DNA from: Ophiodon elongatus
Lineage: Eukaryota; Chordata; Actinopteri; Perciformes; Hexagrammidae
Direction: 5' to 3'
Length of the DNA: 64,000 nt
NCBI GenBank assembly: GCA_016806645.1
Contig: JACSYO010001864.1
Span: 512,501-576,500 of the forward strand
Positions 1-12,700 of the stretch are shown piece after piece. Numbering within the stretch: position 1 is the stretch's first letter; each line of letters begins with the position of its first letter. The notes under the pieces were generated by a model. It searched no databases and was not told the origin of the DNA. It saw only the letters and a program-made list of their open reading frames with translations. Made by a program: the position numbers and the translations under genes.

Positions 1-639
1 AAAACCCAAGGTTTTATTGGACAACTTTGCCATTTTGTGTTCCCAATATTCTCACTCAATTCTGTAAGTGTCTTGTTTTAAGCCCAATTTGTCTGCTCCC
101 AAATGTCACGATATGGGATTGAGGCCAAACACCTGCCATTGTTTTATGAGCCTGCAGCTTGTCATATTGTATGTCATATTGTATATCACTAGCCAAGCAT
201 TGGTTTTCAGTAGTGGACTGATAAGATGTATGTATAGGAAATAGCATGTTATGCATGCTGTCATTGTATTTGCATCATTTTAGATTCACCATATATTAAA
301 TTTTTTCCAGCCTGCTCTCTATTCATTGATATATAATACCTTATCGTGCTGTCTGCTAGAGATAGATTACATAGACTTAAGTAGAAATGTGCACTGCACA
401 GCAGGAAACTCATTGTGTGTGTTCACTCATAATGTATATCTCCTTGGTGGTGCTTATGAAACAGGAAATAGAAAAGCAGGGCTCTCATTTGTTGTTGGAA
501 CCATGATAAGATAAATAAAAATGCAATATGTGCTCAATAATTCACCAGAAAAAAATGATAAAGATGATTTCATGCACACTATTAGAAGTACACACACATT
601 AATATATCCTATCTCTCTCCTGTTGTGTTTGTGCTCTAG
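1..639 (+). other. Intron upstream of the first in-window dehydrogenase exon
   Basis: No coding exon is seen. A pyrimidine-rich acceptor region (ctctctcctgttgtgtttgtg) precedes the exon at 640. Confidence 0.7.
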
Positions 640-760
640 ATCATCGACCAGGAGATCAACCCCTACGTGGATCAGTGGGAAGCAGAAAGAAAGTTTCCAG
701 CCCATAAAATCTTTAAGATCTTAGGAAGTGCCGGTTTTCTAGGAGTCAACAAACCAGTTG
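640..760 (+). CDS. Acyl-CoA dehydrogenase exon a (N-terminal helical domain)
   Basis: The acceptor is gtgctctag|ATC and the donor TTG|gtaaga. It encodes residues 1-40 (IIDQEINPYVDQWEA... to GVNKPV), the family's N-terminal alpha domain. It begins in phase 0, so at least one more coding exon lies to the left of the window. Confidence 0.92.
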
Positions 761-3700
761 GTAAGAGTGTTAAAAACCAACAAAAGTAGCTAAATCATTT
801 TCATAAACACACTTTTGGGTGCTGAGTTCACCATTCCTGTTGTGGACATGACGTTGCTCAAAGGAATGTAAGTTGGGGTTTGTCTGGCCAAATGTATCTT
901 TGCCAGGTCTGTAATTGACTAACAGTGAGTGCTGGACAGGTTCCAGCACTTGAGACCCTGAAAAGGAATTTAGGATTTCATAAACGTGAGTGATTTTATT
1001 TTATTTTTTTTTAAATCGGAGACAAATGACATGAAGGTTTAATTAATCTATTGGGTTTTTGTGCATTATCTGGAGCGGAGCGATTGGGGGAACGGTCTGT
1101 TTGATTTGGAGACCCAGAAGCCTTTTTATGAAGGATTTTTCTCTATTCCTATTTCTGAAGGATGTTTGTTCTTTATGAAAGGATCTAAGGAGATAATAAG
1201 CCTGCAGGGAAATGATAATAACCGTCATGTCAAAGTGCCAAACTCAGTGCACCTTTCGTGCTGTTAGAAAGTAATTTTGCCTGATTGTGTCTCGCTGACA
1301 ACATTCAGTTTAACAAGTTAACTTAACTTTTGAGTATTTGCCCTGCTTTTAACATTTTACCTGCTTTATTTTTTATATATTAACCTGGATGCCTTAAATG
1401 GACAAGTCAAGAGTATAAAACTATTAAAAAAAAACAAAGATGTGTGGCTTGTGTTTACAGAATGTGCATCCACATGACATGAAATGGCTCTGGAAGTGTT
1501 TTTAAGGGTATTTTTTTGACACAGACATTAGTACATTTATATTCTTTGGCATTTTAGTAGTTTTAGGAAATCCATTGAAATATGTCTAATTAAGCCCCTG
1601 TCTTCATGATATGTGTTTTTGAGACACGCTGTCTCTTTTTCTTTTCCTTTGCAAAAAAACGTCCATGATAAATCTGTAACTTATCTGTGAATTGAAAAGG
1701 CATTGCTTTTAAGGATACCATTTTTTAATCCAAGAATACATCATAAGAATAGCAAGTTACTCAGAATCAGAAGTTGTGGTTCGATTTTGCCTGAAGGGAT
1801 TGGTGGATCAAAATGTGTCCTGCCTGACCATCTCCGCTTCAAGGAACATAAGGCATTTCTTTTTCACAGCTGGATTCATTTTCCCTTCATATTCTCTCTC
1901 TGTTTGACATCCATACATTACATTTGGTTTAGTTTAGAAATGTTCCCACTGTGATGACGGCTGCTGGTGTCACAGCAACATCCCACAGCAGCTGTCTGCT
2001 CCACTATATCTTATTTCCAGATGTGTACCCAGCTGCGTCACTGCTGGGTCGAAGGAGGGAGCAGGATAAGTGGTGTACAGTACAGGACCACAAAAAAGTT
2101 GTGGTCGTGATGTCTGACTCATTCTGAATATATAAAGAGATTTGGGGGAAGTATTTGACCATCGGAAGTTATACAGTATTCAGCTATTCCCGCATAAATA
2201 GATATTTCTCAAATAATTCACCGCTACTCATCTTGGTCTTGGTCTTGCCGTGATATTATCACGGTGGTAAAACCGCTATTAACGCTGTTCTGACATTTGA
2301 CGCGGAAAAGAACAAATCTAAGAACAAATAATGTTGAACACGGAGCTCTGTGAGGAGGACTGCACTACAGGGCTGTAGGTCAAAGAAGAGGGAGGGCGAG
2401 GGAATTAAAATGTGCCGAGTACACAAGGCTTAAGCATTAGTTGGCAGGATTAGAGAGGAGGAGGAGCAGCGCAGGCAGCGAAAGACTGTGTGGAAGCACG
2501 TTGTATTATCAGGTGGTAGATTACCTGTGTTAAGTATATAGAAACAACGTCAGGGTTGACATGTTCCAGCATGCAATTTACATTGACCTCACATACTTGC
2601 AGAACAGTATAATTTATTTGTTCTTGTCTTTAAGACTTTTAAAAGCCTCTTCTAAAAGAATGATATTTTAGGTAGTAAAAGCTAACGGACAAACGTTGTA
2701 CTGTGTTCAAAAAGACGGATGCTCAGTTGCCACACTGTGGAATCTGACTCCCTCTGATAATTCTTGCCGCGTTTGGCTTAGTATTTGTAAGAATATGAGG
2801 AATAAGCAAAGTTGCCACGGTATTATAGGTCTTCGGGAAAGTGTACAACTAGACGTGGCTTTGCTGCAGTGCTCACTAATGGAGCAGACTCAAAGAATTC
2901 TGCACTGGGTTCATTTAATAAGAGGCTGGGTTACAGGAATGGGAATAGGAATTCGGGAGGCTGTTCACGAGAAATGATTCATCAGGTGAAATGGGAGATG
3001 AACTCAAAGCCAAATACGTTACAAAACAATCTCATACAAAAAAGACAAAGTTGTGTGATAAAACCTCTGCAAATATAGTGAGATTTCATAATATAAACAT
3101 GAGATCATCTTGCGATGGGATCACACCAGCTGTGACGCCGGCCTTATTCTGTCTTGTTGGAAGGGAAAAGGTCAATTGCATGGGGCATAATTGAAATGAT
3201 CTCACTTTATAACTAGAATTGTGATAACATTCTGAATATTCATTGTTTTATTGCAGATAACTCTAAAATGCTCCATTCAAGACTAAATTACTTGATATAG
3301 TTTATTTTAATTTCTCAGTAAACCTGAAAAGTGTCATAATGTAAAACAAATGTCCTGTCAGGACTAAAGGGTTAAGAAGACAACATCCCTGGTTTGAACC
3401 TGGCAGAGGGCCGATTGCACGTTATTACTCCTCTTTACCTGATTTCGGTGAGGTTTCTAAGCCATTAATGACTAAGTGTGCTCCTCCGTAGGCATCGATG
3501 ATGTAAAACTGGGAAAAACTGAGTACTGGCAGAGTGGACTTGATGGATTTATGCTTGGCAACAAAGTTGATGTTACTGTTAACATCTTTTGAAACTCAGC
3601 ATGTCCCTTTTATTTAATCCTCTGACAAGAACACTCAACGCTCAACGCTTATTTTCCACTCTTTTCTCCATGCACAAGGAAAGGCATTATTACCTTCAAA

Positions 3701-6700
3701 ACACGAGAACAGGAAGTTTTCCTAAGGCCGCCACGTTGAGGGAGAAGACAGGGACGACCTCTGGCACCCTGCCTGTTTTCCTCTGCTCTGAGAGCGAGGC
3801 ATCCACAGTTCACACCATGGCAATGGCCTCTTGTCTCCTGCCTGACAGACAGAACCTGGCAGCCTCCACAGTTTTCTCTTTAACGGGAACATATTTGCTG
3901 CTGATGTTTTGGATGAATAAGCTGTTGGAGAGACTTGTGTGTTTCCTTTCTCACAATTTCTAATTTACTAATACTATGATACATGCTTATGTATATGTAT
4001 ATGTATGTATGTATGTATGTATGTATGATATATGTATACAATGGCTTGTGTTTCTCTTTAAAAATATTACTAACACAGCGACTTCTCAGATTTCATAGTA
4101 CATCACACTGGTATGGTGATACATGCGTTCAGGGGTTGAGTAATAAAATAACTGTTGTTACACAATTGTCCCGGATCCAAGATTATGAATCATCGGTCCT
4201 CTTTCCCATGTTGTCACCCTCCAGGTAGAAGTGGTTTCGTCATCAGGGCACTAGTATTGCTGAGCACATAGAATAAAAAAGCGTACTCGTCGACATTGCC
4301 AGTGTCTGCTTGTGCTGCACCTTTAAATTCTCCCAAGCTTTATCCTTCAGTATGGGCTTCATATGGCGCTCCACCTGATGAGAACCTACGCTGAGGAACA
4401 TCTGGTGTTCAGAAGAAACATGTGTATAGAATTGACATTTGTGACAGAATTTTGTTTGTTTTTCTTCTGCTTGCTTGTTCAAACAGCCGGCCCGCTGTTT
4501 TGCTTAAAGTGGGATAAACCTCAGTGCTTCCCTTGGTCCACATTATCCACCGCAGGGTTTCCAGTGCACAGAGACTTATCGCTGCACAGCTGCACCTGTT
4601 TCCTCTTATTTTTGGCTTCCCCACTCCCCTGTTTGCCTGTCCCACTATATCTCCCTTTTTCTCTGTCCCCATTTACTTTGCTCTCTTTCCTTTTTTTCTC
4701 CCTGTCTCTCTCTTACGGTCTGCGACTGTGCTTTTCCATTATTTGATAACTAGTCTGACAGGTGATATTAAACCACTTTGTTCGAGTTATAAGCCTCCAT
4801 GTGGTAAATTTGCTAATAATTATTCATTGTCCGTCAGTGCTAGTATCCATCACCCAGTGGCTGGCATACTGTATTTAGTCATGGGAAAACTGAGCATCGA
4901 CCATTTAACAAATGCTCAATCTTGTTACTTTTGGCTGACAGGACATTAGAATCAAGAGATTTGTCCTCAATGAATAACTGTCATGTTACATTTGTTAGAC
5001 CAGCATCGGATCATGAGTGTTTTGTACTGCAGAAAAACCATTAATTTTCATATTGTTTCATTTTTGAAAGGATCTGAATGTGTGTTTGTTTACCACAAAC
5101 GACTTTAATAGAAACGCAGTATAAAAGTGAGCACATTAGCCAGCTCAGTCCATGAGTAGTGGAAAGAAAATTGCCTTTAGCACTAAGTATATTATTGTAA
5201 AAAAAGAAAGCCTATTCATTTCATAATAGATGGTGCAACTGATGATGAAAGGCAAAAGAAAGGAAAGAAAAAGATGAATCTTTATGAGGATAACTGGTCT
5301 TTTAAACATGGTTTATGACGCAGCGTTCAACTCCATTAAGGACCTAAGGTCTTGGCAAATGCCTCCACTGCCAGAATGAAGAAAATAGACATCAATTTTT
5401 GACTTTTTCACTAAATGGGTTGTTCAAAAGATGAAAATGAAGTTTGATATGCTAAGCAGAACAGATGAGATGACACTGTCAGTGACCCTTATCTGCATCG
5501 TGCTGCTGATCCCCCAGCGGTGCTTTTTACATATAATTGCAGACGGCACAATTAATGATAACATCCTGTAATTAATTGAGCTCATGCTCTGGTGCCAACA
5601 GATCAGTTCAGAATATTATGTATGTAAACACCAGCGTGTATGTGTGTACCGAAACATATTAGGCAGGGATTTTATCACAGACGACAGGAAAGATGGAAGA
5701 GAGACGGGGTTGGTGGGTGCAAGGCAAGTTTAAGGGGACTAATGTTGTGATGGGGTTTATTTATCCCAGGTGCTGTTGTTACGCCATTGTTGCTTCCTCC
5801 TTCAGCTGAGTAGTGAAGGTCCACATCTATAATCTAAGGTTATAAATAAGGAAAATAATCCATACAATGTACAATGAACTGTCAGCAGAAAGTGAAGGAG
5901 AGTGTGTTTTTATTTATGTGTATTTATTTATTTGTCCTGGGCAGAGTATGGAGGCTTGGGTCTTGACTTCAGCTACAGTGTAGCAGTTTCAGAGGAGCTG
6001 GGCAACATTCGCTGTGGAGGCATCCCCATGGCCATCGGTGTACAGACTGACATGGCTACTCCTGCACTGGCCAGGTACAATCCCTACAACTTTTGGGGTA
6101 CATAATAGAGCATGCGCAATATTTAATAAATCCACTGATATTTGTCTTTTGTGAAAAGTTTGCAGCTTAGATCTACATGCATCAAATCTAAAGTTTTCTC
6201 TATTCCCTTTCAGCAACTTCCAACAGTTTGGGTTGGAGACATGTCTTTGATTGTAAATTTACATCTTGCTCGCTACACTAATCTCCCTCCACCTCTGCCT
6301 TTTTTTTTATCAAAAGGACAACAATGAGTCAGGGACTAGGGAGACGAAGTCTGCTTTGTGTTTTTGTTCCTTTTTACACCATCATTAGAGAAACTTGTAA
6401 CAGAGCTGGAAAACATGTTCAAACATTCACCCTACATGGGCCTGTTTCATCTTGGGGGTGATAAAAGGTTGCCCCTGGCAACAACTGTCGCCCCGATTAT
6501 CCTCCAGATAATTTTAGTGTGTTTGACGTATGAGTTGTTAAAACCAACCCAAAGTCCAAACAAAGTAAAAAGCATCTTCGTTTTAAATAAAATCTCTTCA
6601 TTGTTTGGTCCAGCTCTGCAGAGCTGTCTGTCTTCTTTTATTCAATCATCTTCAGTTTGTGTTTATTTTACTGAGTTGCATTGGTCTATATACGGACAAT

Positions 6701-9700
6701 ATTTATTTTAACAGCTGCACTCGTTAACAAGCAGTAAGTTGCACTGATTGCACTTAATGTGACACAGTTATAATCCATTTTATACTGCTACAAATGCTAT
6801 AACTATACTGTTTATAGCTCTACTGTTTCTACTGGCAATCCTGTCTACTGCTGAATAAATTAACACATTTGGACAAGAATATTACCTCTGGAGGCCGAGG
6901 GTTTTACAGTGATTCAATTATAACAGGTTCTGCAGCACCATCTGCTCCGTTGCATATTGTAAACAACTGAAGCCGACATTTACTGCTGTAAAAACTAAGG
7001 TACATCTCATCTCAGGTACTTTTTACTGTATTCTTTGTAAATATATATTTGACTTTAAAGTTGGCAAACTTATACATATGCAGATGAAGATAAAACTGAC
7101 AATATTAGCCCTCTGATATATTGGCCAAATGTTTTATGGCCCATGCCCTGTTTTACTGGCTTGGTGGTCTTAGTGGTTGATGTTAGGCTAGAAAATATAG
7201 CCTGTTGTCCATCCTTTTATCAAAGTTACACTCCCGAGAGAGCATATGTGTATTAACATATTTAGTAATTGTTTGTCTCACCCATGTAGGGCATTGGCTT
7301 GTTCTGTGATATCAACCTGCTATGAACCAGCTGCTGGTGGCAGAAGACATAATTCAGTGAAATAGACAGTTTGAGTCTCAGGAGCTTAATTAGGGGATCT
7401 ACACTTGATTGCAACAAGGTCTAAGTGCTAAGAGAGCATCGTGGAAGCTTCAGTATAAGACTCCCTCCTTTGTTCACTGGAACTGTAATTGCCTCAAACA
7501 TGGCAGCGTGGTTTTAAAGCACCAAACGATTTCTCCTTCTCTTTCTTGCTGCAGTTGCACTGTACAGTTTGAGTTTTACCCAACTTTTATCAGACACCTG
7601 CCTGACAATCATGTTTTGTATTAGATGTAAATATAGAAGTGTTGTAGGAAATCAACAAAATATGCTCTTGGATTCCCCTTAGTGTCAATGTTGTACCTGC
7701 TAATTAATACTTACAAACATGCTTTTTTTTCATTGTGTACGTGTGCAGGTTTGGTTCAGTTGAGCTAAAGGAAGAGTTCCTCCTTCCCTCCATCACGGGG
7801 GACAAAGTGGCCTGCCTCGGAGTTAGTGAAGTCGGAGCCGGCTCTGATGTCTCAAGTACGTCTCTCTTTCATCATCTTCTGGTCATTTATTATCACATAA
7901 TTTCCCTTCAAGCTCCTTATGGACCATTTTGAATGAACTCATGCTGCAGAAATGATTGAGCAGCAGTTTTACAATCAATTTGGCACTGATATTCTCTCAG
8001 GAGAGAAGGGTGGCATGATGAATTCGAAATACTGCATCATATAGGCCTACATTCACCATCGTTAGATTTCACTACTTTTTGCTTCCTTTTTCTGGATTAT
8101 TATGTATTACGTTTGAATACGCCAGCTTTAGACTCAGAGGAACATCTTTGGTGAAACTCTGCTCTAAAATCTTTTCATTTGAGGGCCAAAATTATATTTC
8201 TTGGATTATTCATCTGTTCAAACTTTGCATTTCACCTTCTGTCCTTACACTCAACTCGCCCCTTTTCGCTCTCTCTCTCCACCCATGGACACACTCCGCC
8301 ACACATCGATTCAGGTATCCTGACCAAGGCAGTGAGGAAAGGGGATGAATATGTGATCAACGGGGGAAAGATGTGGACCACCAACGGTACCCAGGCTGAC
8401 TGGATATGTCTCCTCGCCAACACAAGTGACGGGCCCCCACACAGGAACAAGTCCCTCATCTGTTTGCCCATGAACCTGCCAGGTAGGTCTGTTGATTATT
8501 TGTGGGATGATTTTCCTGAAAAAGCTGAAGTTTTTTTTCTTGGACAAAAGCCTCTAAGCCAAAAATTATACAACATAATTGACATTAATCATCTGGGATT
8601 TAAGTTAATCTTAAAAACAGCCTTCTAGTTTAAGATTCTGTGTTTTTCACTTCTAGTAAAACAGATGATTTACTGCAACATTCCCGCAGGATTTTCTTTC
8701 TCCCTACAGAGAATGCGTCTGTATCCGTTCTATCAATAGGATCTGTTATTATTAGTGTGCCTTTGCCAAGATGCATAATGACGTAAATTTATCTTTCCCT
8801 ACCCTTCCCACGGTAGGAGTACACATCGCCCGCAAGATTGATAAACTCGGTATGTGGTCATCAGACACAGCTGAAGTGTTCTTCGATGACGTTCGCGTGC
8901 CCTGCAAAAACATCATCGGCCAGGAAGGCATGGGCTTCACCTATCAGATGCTGCAGTTCCAAGAAGAGAGGCTCTGGGCAGTGGCTAATAGTGAGTGAGC
9001 CTTTCTTACAGTTCGGCATTTCTCTTTACCCCCAAGCATATCCAGTAATCGGACATCATCATTCCTAGTTTTCTTTACTTTTAGTTTCATTTTAATCCTT
9101 CACCCTCAACACAGTTTTTTTTACCACATCTCATCTGGCTCCTGCAGACCTTAACTATAAATTGCACAGTTTATTGTATTATGGTATGATTTCCGTTTTA
9201 GTTTCCAAGAATTTAGGAGTTCAGGTCACATAGTTCAAGCCATTAATCTTCTGTAAAGTAGTTCTTTTCTTTTAATTTTGAGTAGCAAGCATGCATCAAT
9301 ATTTCCTTTGGCAGAAGTTATGAGAAAATGTTAAGGAGAAGTGGGACTTAACATTCTGTTACTGATTCTGAAACTGATGCGTCTGGCCTGGTAAACCTTT
9401 GTGCATCCTATCACATACAGCGGGTAAAAATGGTATTGAACACGTCACAATTCTTCTCAGTAAATATATTTCTAAAGGTGCTATTGACATGACATTTTCA
9501 CCAGATGTCGGTAACAACCCAGGTAATCCATACATACAAAGAAAACCAAACAAATACGTTTAGAAATTAAGTTATGTGTAATAAAATGGAATGACACCGG
9601 GAAAAAGTATTGAACGCATGAAGAAAGTGAGGTGCAAAAAGGCTTGGACAGCCAAGACGCCAGCTGAAATCTATCAGTAATTAGAAAGCAATCCTGGCCC

Positions 9701-12700
9701 TCGTCAGTGCAAATTAATATCAGCTCGTTCAGTCCCAACTGATGGCTTGTAAAAAGGTGAAAAAAAACAACATCTCATGATGGGTAAAAGCAAAGCGCTC
9801 TCTCAAGACCTTTGCAACCTTATTGCTGCAAAAAATACTGATGGCATTGGTTACAGAAGGATTTCTAAACCGAATGTTCCAGTGAGCATAGTTGGGGCCA
9901 TAATCCGAAAGTGGAAAGAACATCATTTCAGCATAAACGGCCACAACCAGGTGCTCCTCGCAAGATTTCTGACAGGAGTGAAAATAATAATCAGAAGAAT
10001 TGTCAAAGAGCCAAGGACCACTTGTGGAGAACTTCAGAAATACCTGGAATTAGCAGGTACAATTGTTTGAAAGAAAAACAATAAGTAATGCACTCATCCG
10101 CCGTGGCCTGTATGCACGCTCACCACGCAAGACTCTGAAGAAAAAGCATGTTGAAGCTTGTTTAAAGTTTGCTGCCTGTGAAATACTGGGAGAATATAGT
10201 TTGGCCAGATGAGACCAAAATGTAACTCTTTGGATGCCATAATACACACCATGTTAGGAGGTCAAATGGCACTGTATGAAGGTAGATTTGTGTCTTTATT
10301 ACGCAAACAAAAACAAATGTTTTGAGAGCAAATTTCTCGTTTGTAAGTAAAAATATATAAACTGAGTTAGTTTTGCTTATGGAACTAGAATTTTTGGCTG
10401 CAAATCAACATTGTAACGTTAGCCCACTTTGGGCTAACGTTACATGCACGCAGAAAGTGGGGCTTCATGTCAACACAGCAGCCCTCCATGTTATTCTTTA
10501 AAAAAAGAGACTCCACGACACTAACAACATGAATACAAAGTAAAGTGCTGCTACATTTAAAATAATTTTGACAAAACAGAGCAATATAATGTCAACTTAC
10601 CTCCATGTCCTCCTCACCGTAATATCCCGTTAGGTGCCAAGAGCAAGTCAAACCCACCAATAGAAACTCCTGGCTCATTCAGCAGCGTATGCCCCGCCCA
10701 CTACGTCCAAACTGAACTCATAGCTTCTTTTTTTTTGAGAGCAAAGGTTGTTTTTTTTTTAGAGCAAAAGCTTTTGATTTGCAGCCAAAAATTCTAGTTT
10801 CATAAGCAAAACTAACTCTCAGTTTATATATTTTTACTTAAAAATGAGAAATTTGCTCTCAAAACGTTTTTTTTGTTTGCATAATAAAGACACAAATCTA
10901 CCTTCATAGCACTGCACATCACCTCAAAAACACCAGACCAACAGTGACGTTTGGAGGTGGAAACATCGTGGTGTGGAGCTGTTTTTCAGCATACGGCACT
11001 GGCAAACTTTATATAACTGAAGGAAGGATGAATGGAAAAATGTACCCGAGACATTCTTGATTAAAAATCTGCTGCCATCTACCAGGATGATGAAGATGAA
11101 ACTCTCAATTGGTTTCAGAGACAGAAAATAAAGCTGCTAGAAGGCCAATCACCTGACTTGAATCCAATCGAAAATCTATGGAAAGAACTAAAGATCAGAG
11201 TTCATAGAAGAGGCCCACGGAAGCTTCAAGATTTGAAGACTGTGTGGAAGAATGGGCCGAAATCACAGTTTCTCCATACAGGAGGCGTCTTGAAGCTGTC
11301 ATTACTAACAAAGGCTTTTGTACGAAGTAGTAAATACATTTCAGTAAGCTTGTTCAATGCTTTTTCCCTGTCATTCTATTTTATTACACATAACTTAATG
11401 TCTGAGCTTATTTGTTTTGTTTTCTTTGTATGTATGGATTACTTGGGTTGTTACCGACATCTGGTGAAAATTTTACGTCAATAGCACCTTTTAGAAATAT
11501 ATTTACTGAGAAAAATGGTGACGTGTTCAATACTTATTTCACCCGCTGTATCAGAGACACAAAGGACAAGCACAAAGGACAAGCACTCACAGACAGTAGT
11601 AGTAGTGAGGTCACATCTCTGTCTCTCTATTGTAACGTCTCCAGTCGTGACCATGATGGACAACATCATTCAGGAGACCATCCAGTACACACGGCAGAGG
11701 AAGATCTTCAAGCAGCCTGTCCTCTACCACCAGTCGGTTAACTTCAGGTTGGCTGAGCTGCAGACAGAGGTCGAGCTGCTCCGCTCCCTCCTCCATCGCG
11801 CCACAGGTGGGATCCCTTTATATACAGACATTACGTAATGAAAATGAAAGATTAATGTTTGGTAGTGTTGGCTGCATTTGGATGACTCAGTTCCCTCTTC
11901 ATGTCTTCTGTTTTTCGCTCAGAGCATGGAGGCTCACAGAATGAATACAGTGGTTATAGCATCATCACAGCACTTAGGTTATGTGTGAATGTCTATGTTT
12001 GTGACTTTTTTTTTTGTAGTTACTGTATCAGTTTTTTCTCTCCAAACTTTTCCCTAATTACCAATCCATTGGTGAATCTTTTTGTTAGTGTTATTTATTA
12101 GTAAAAACAACATCTATTTTCAAAATACACATTTATCTGCAAAAAGTAGTAGCAGTAAGTTTCCGTTTCCTTATAAGATAACGTAGATACAGTTATTTCA
12201 CATTCAGATATTGCATATCAATAATACCTTTAAACCCCAGGCCAGCAACATATATGCTTGGATTTATATGTGCAGTTATTAGGAAAGTCTGAGCAAATTA
12301 ATGCATGCAGCTGTCCTTGTGGCACTTAATACCACAGATAAGACTGATGTCTCAGTAACAAAGGCCACAGTTGGCTTAGCGCTGTAAGAATGATGCGAAT
12401 GCCAAACTAGTCTTGAGTGGGTAATTTGTCCATGTACAATGCAGCAGGTTGGTTTAAGAGATAGAGGACAACATTCAGGCTGGGGAATAATGTGTTTGAT
12501 TACTATTAAGTGATAAGTTAACAGTGAACAACAATATGTTTGACTGGCTATAGACAGAACAGTAATTGTTAGCTTTAGCATAAAAATTGCTTGCAACTAG
12601 ATTGCCAAAGTAACAGGAATTACATGGATGAGTTGCATGAAATTGATGATTTTCACTCCCTGTTTTTATTTATTACTTACAGGGCGATTTGTTTTGTTTC

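Larger units (their letters stand above)
9777..11300 (+). pseudogene. Tc1-like transposase relic
   Basis: An N-terminal frame (9777-10070) keeps a paired-type HTH region with GYRRISKPNVPVSIVGAIIRKW. Later fragments read ARFLTGVKIIIRRIVKEP and, after the nested insert, GGGNIVVWSCFSAYGTGKL and SPDLNPIENLWKELK. The last catalytic Glu (NPIE) survives, but the QDNDPKHTS block is degraded to YQDDEDETLNW. There are several frameshifts and stops, plus a 634-bp insertion at 10275. Non-functional. Confidence 0.88.
9418..11548 (+). mobile_element. Tc1-like IR/DR DNA transposon, decayed, interrupted by a nested element
   Basis: The ends start CAGCGGGT and finish ACCCGCTG, flanked by TA at 9416-9417 and 11549-11550, the Tc1/mariner target duplication. 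The terminal inverted repeats are about 190 bp (roughly 9418-9625 against 11335-11548). Each holds two direct repeats built on GTATTGAAC (near 9433 and 9608 on the left), the IR/DR plan of Sleeping Beauty-like elements. Without the nested insert the element is about 1.49 kb, a normal full length. It lies in a dehydrogenase intron, same strand as the gene, ending 96 bp before the next exon. Transposition is not possible with this transposase. Confidence 0.93.

Noticed and set aside
3487..3580. Possible extra dehydrogenase exon (tag|GCATCGATGATG...)
   Set aside because: It hits a stop at once in the needed frame, and the flanking exons already join across the conserved V-E-Y-G-G motif.
4363..4949. 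Two overlapping plus-strand frames of 127 and 141 codons
   Set aside because: Pyrimidine-rich intron sequence giving Leu/Phe/Ser-rich frames; no domain and inside a dehydrogenase intron.
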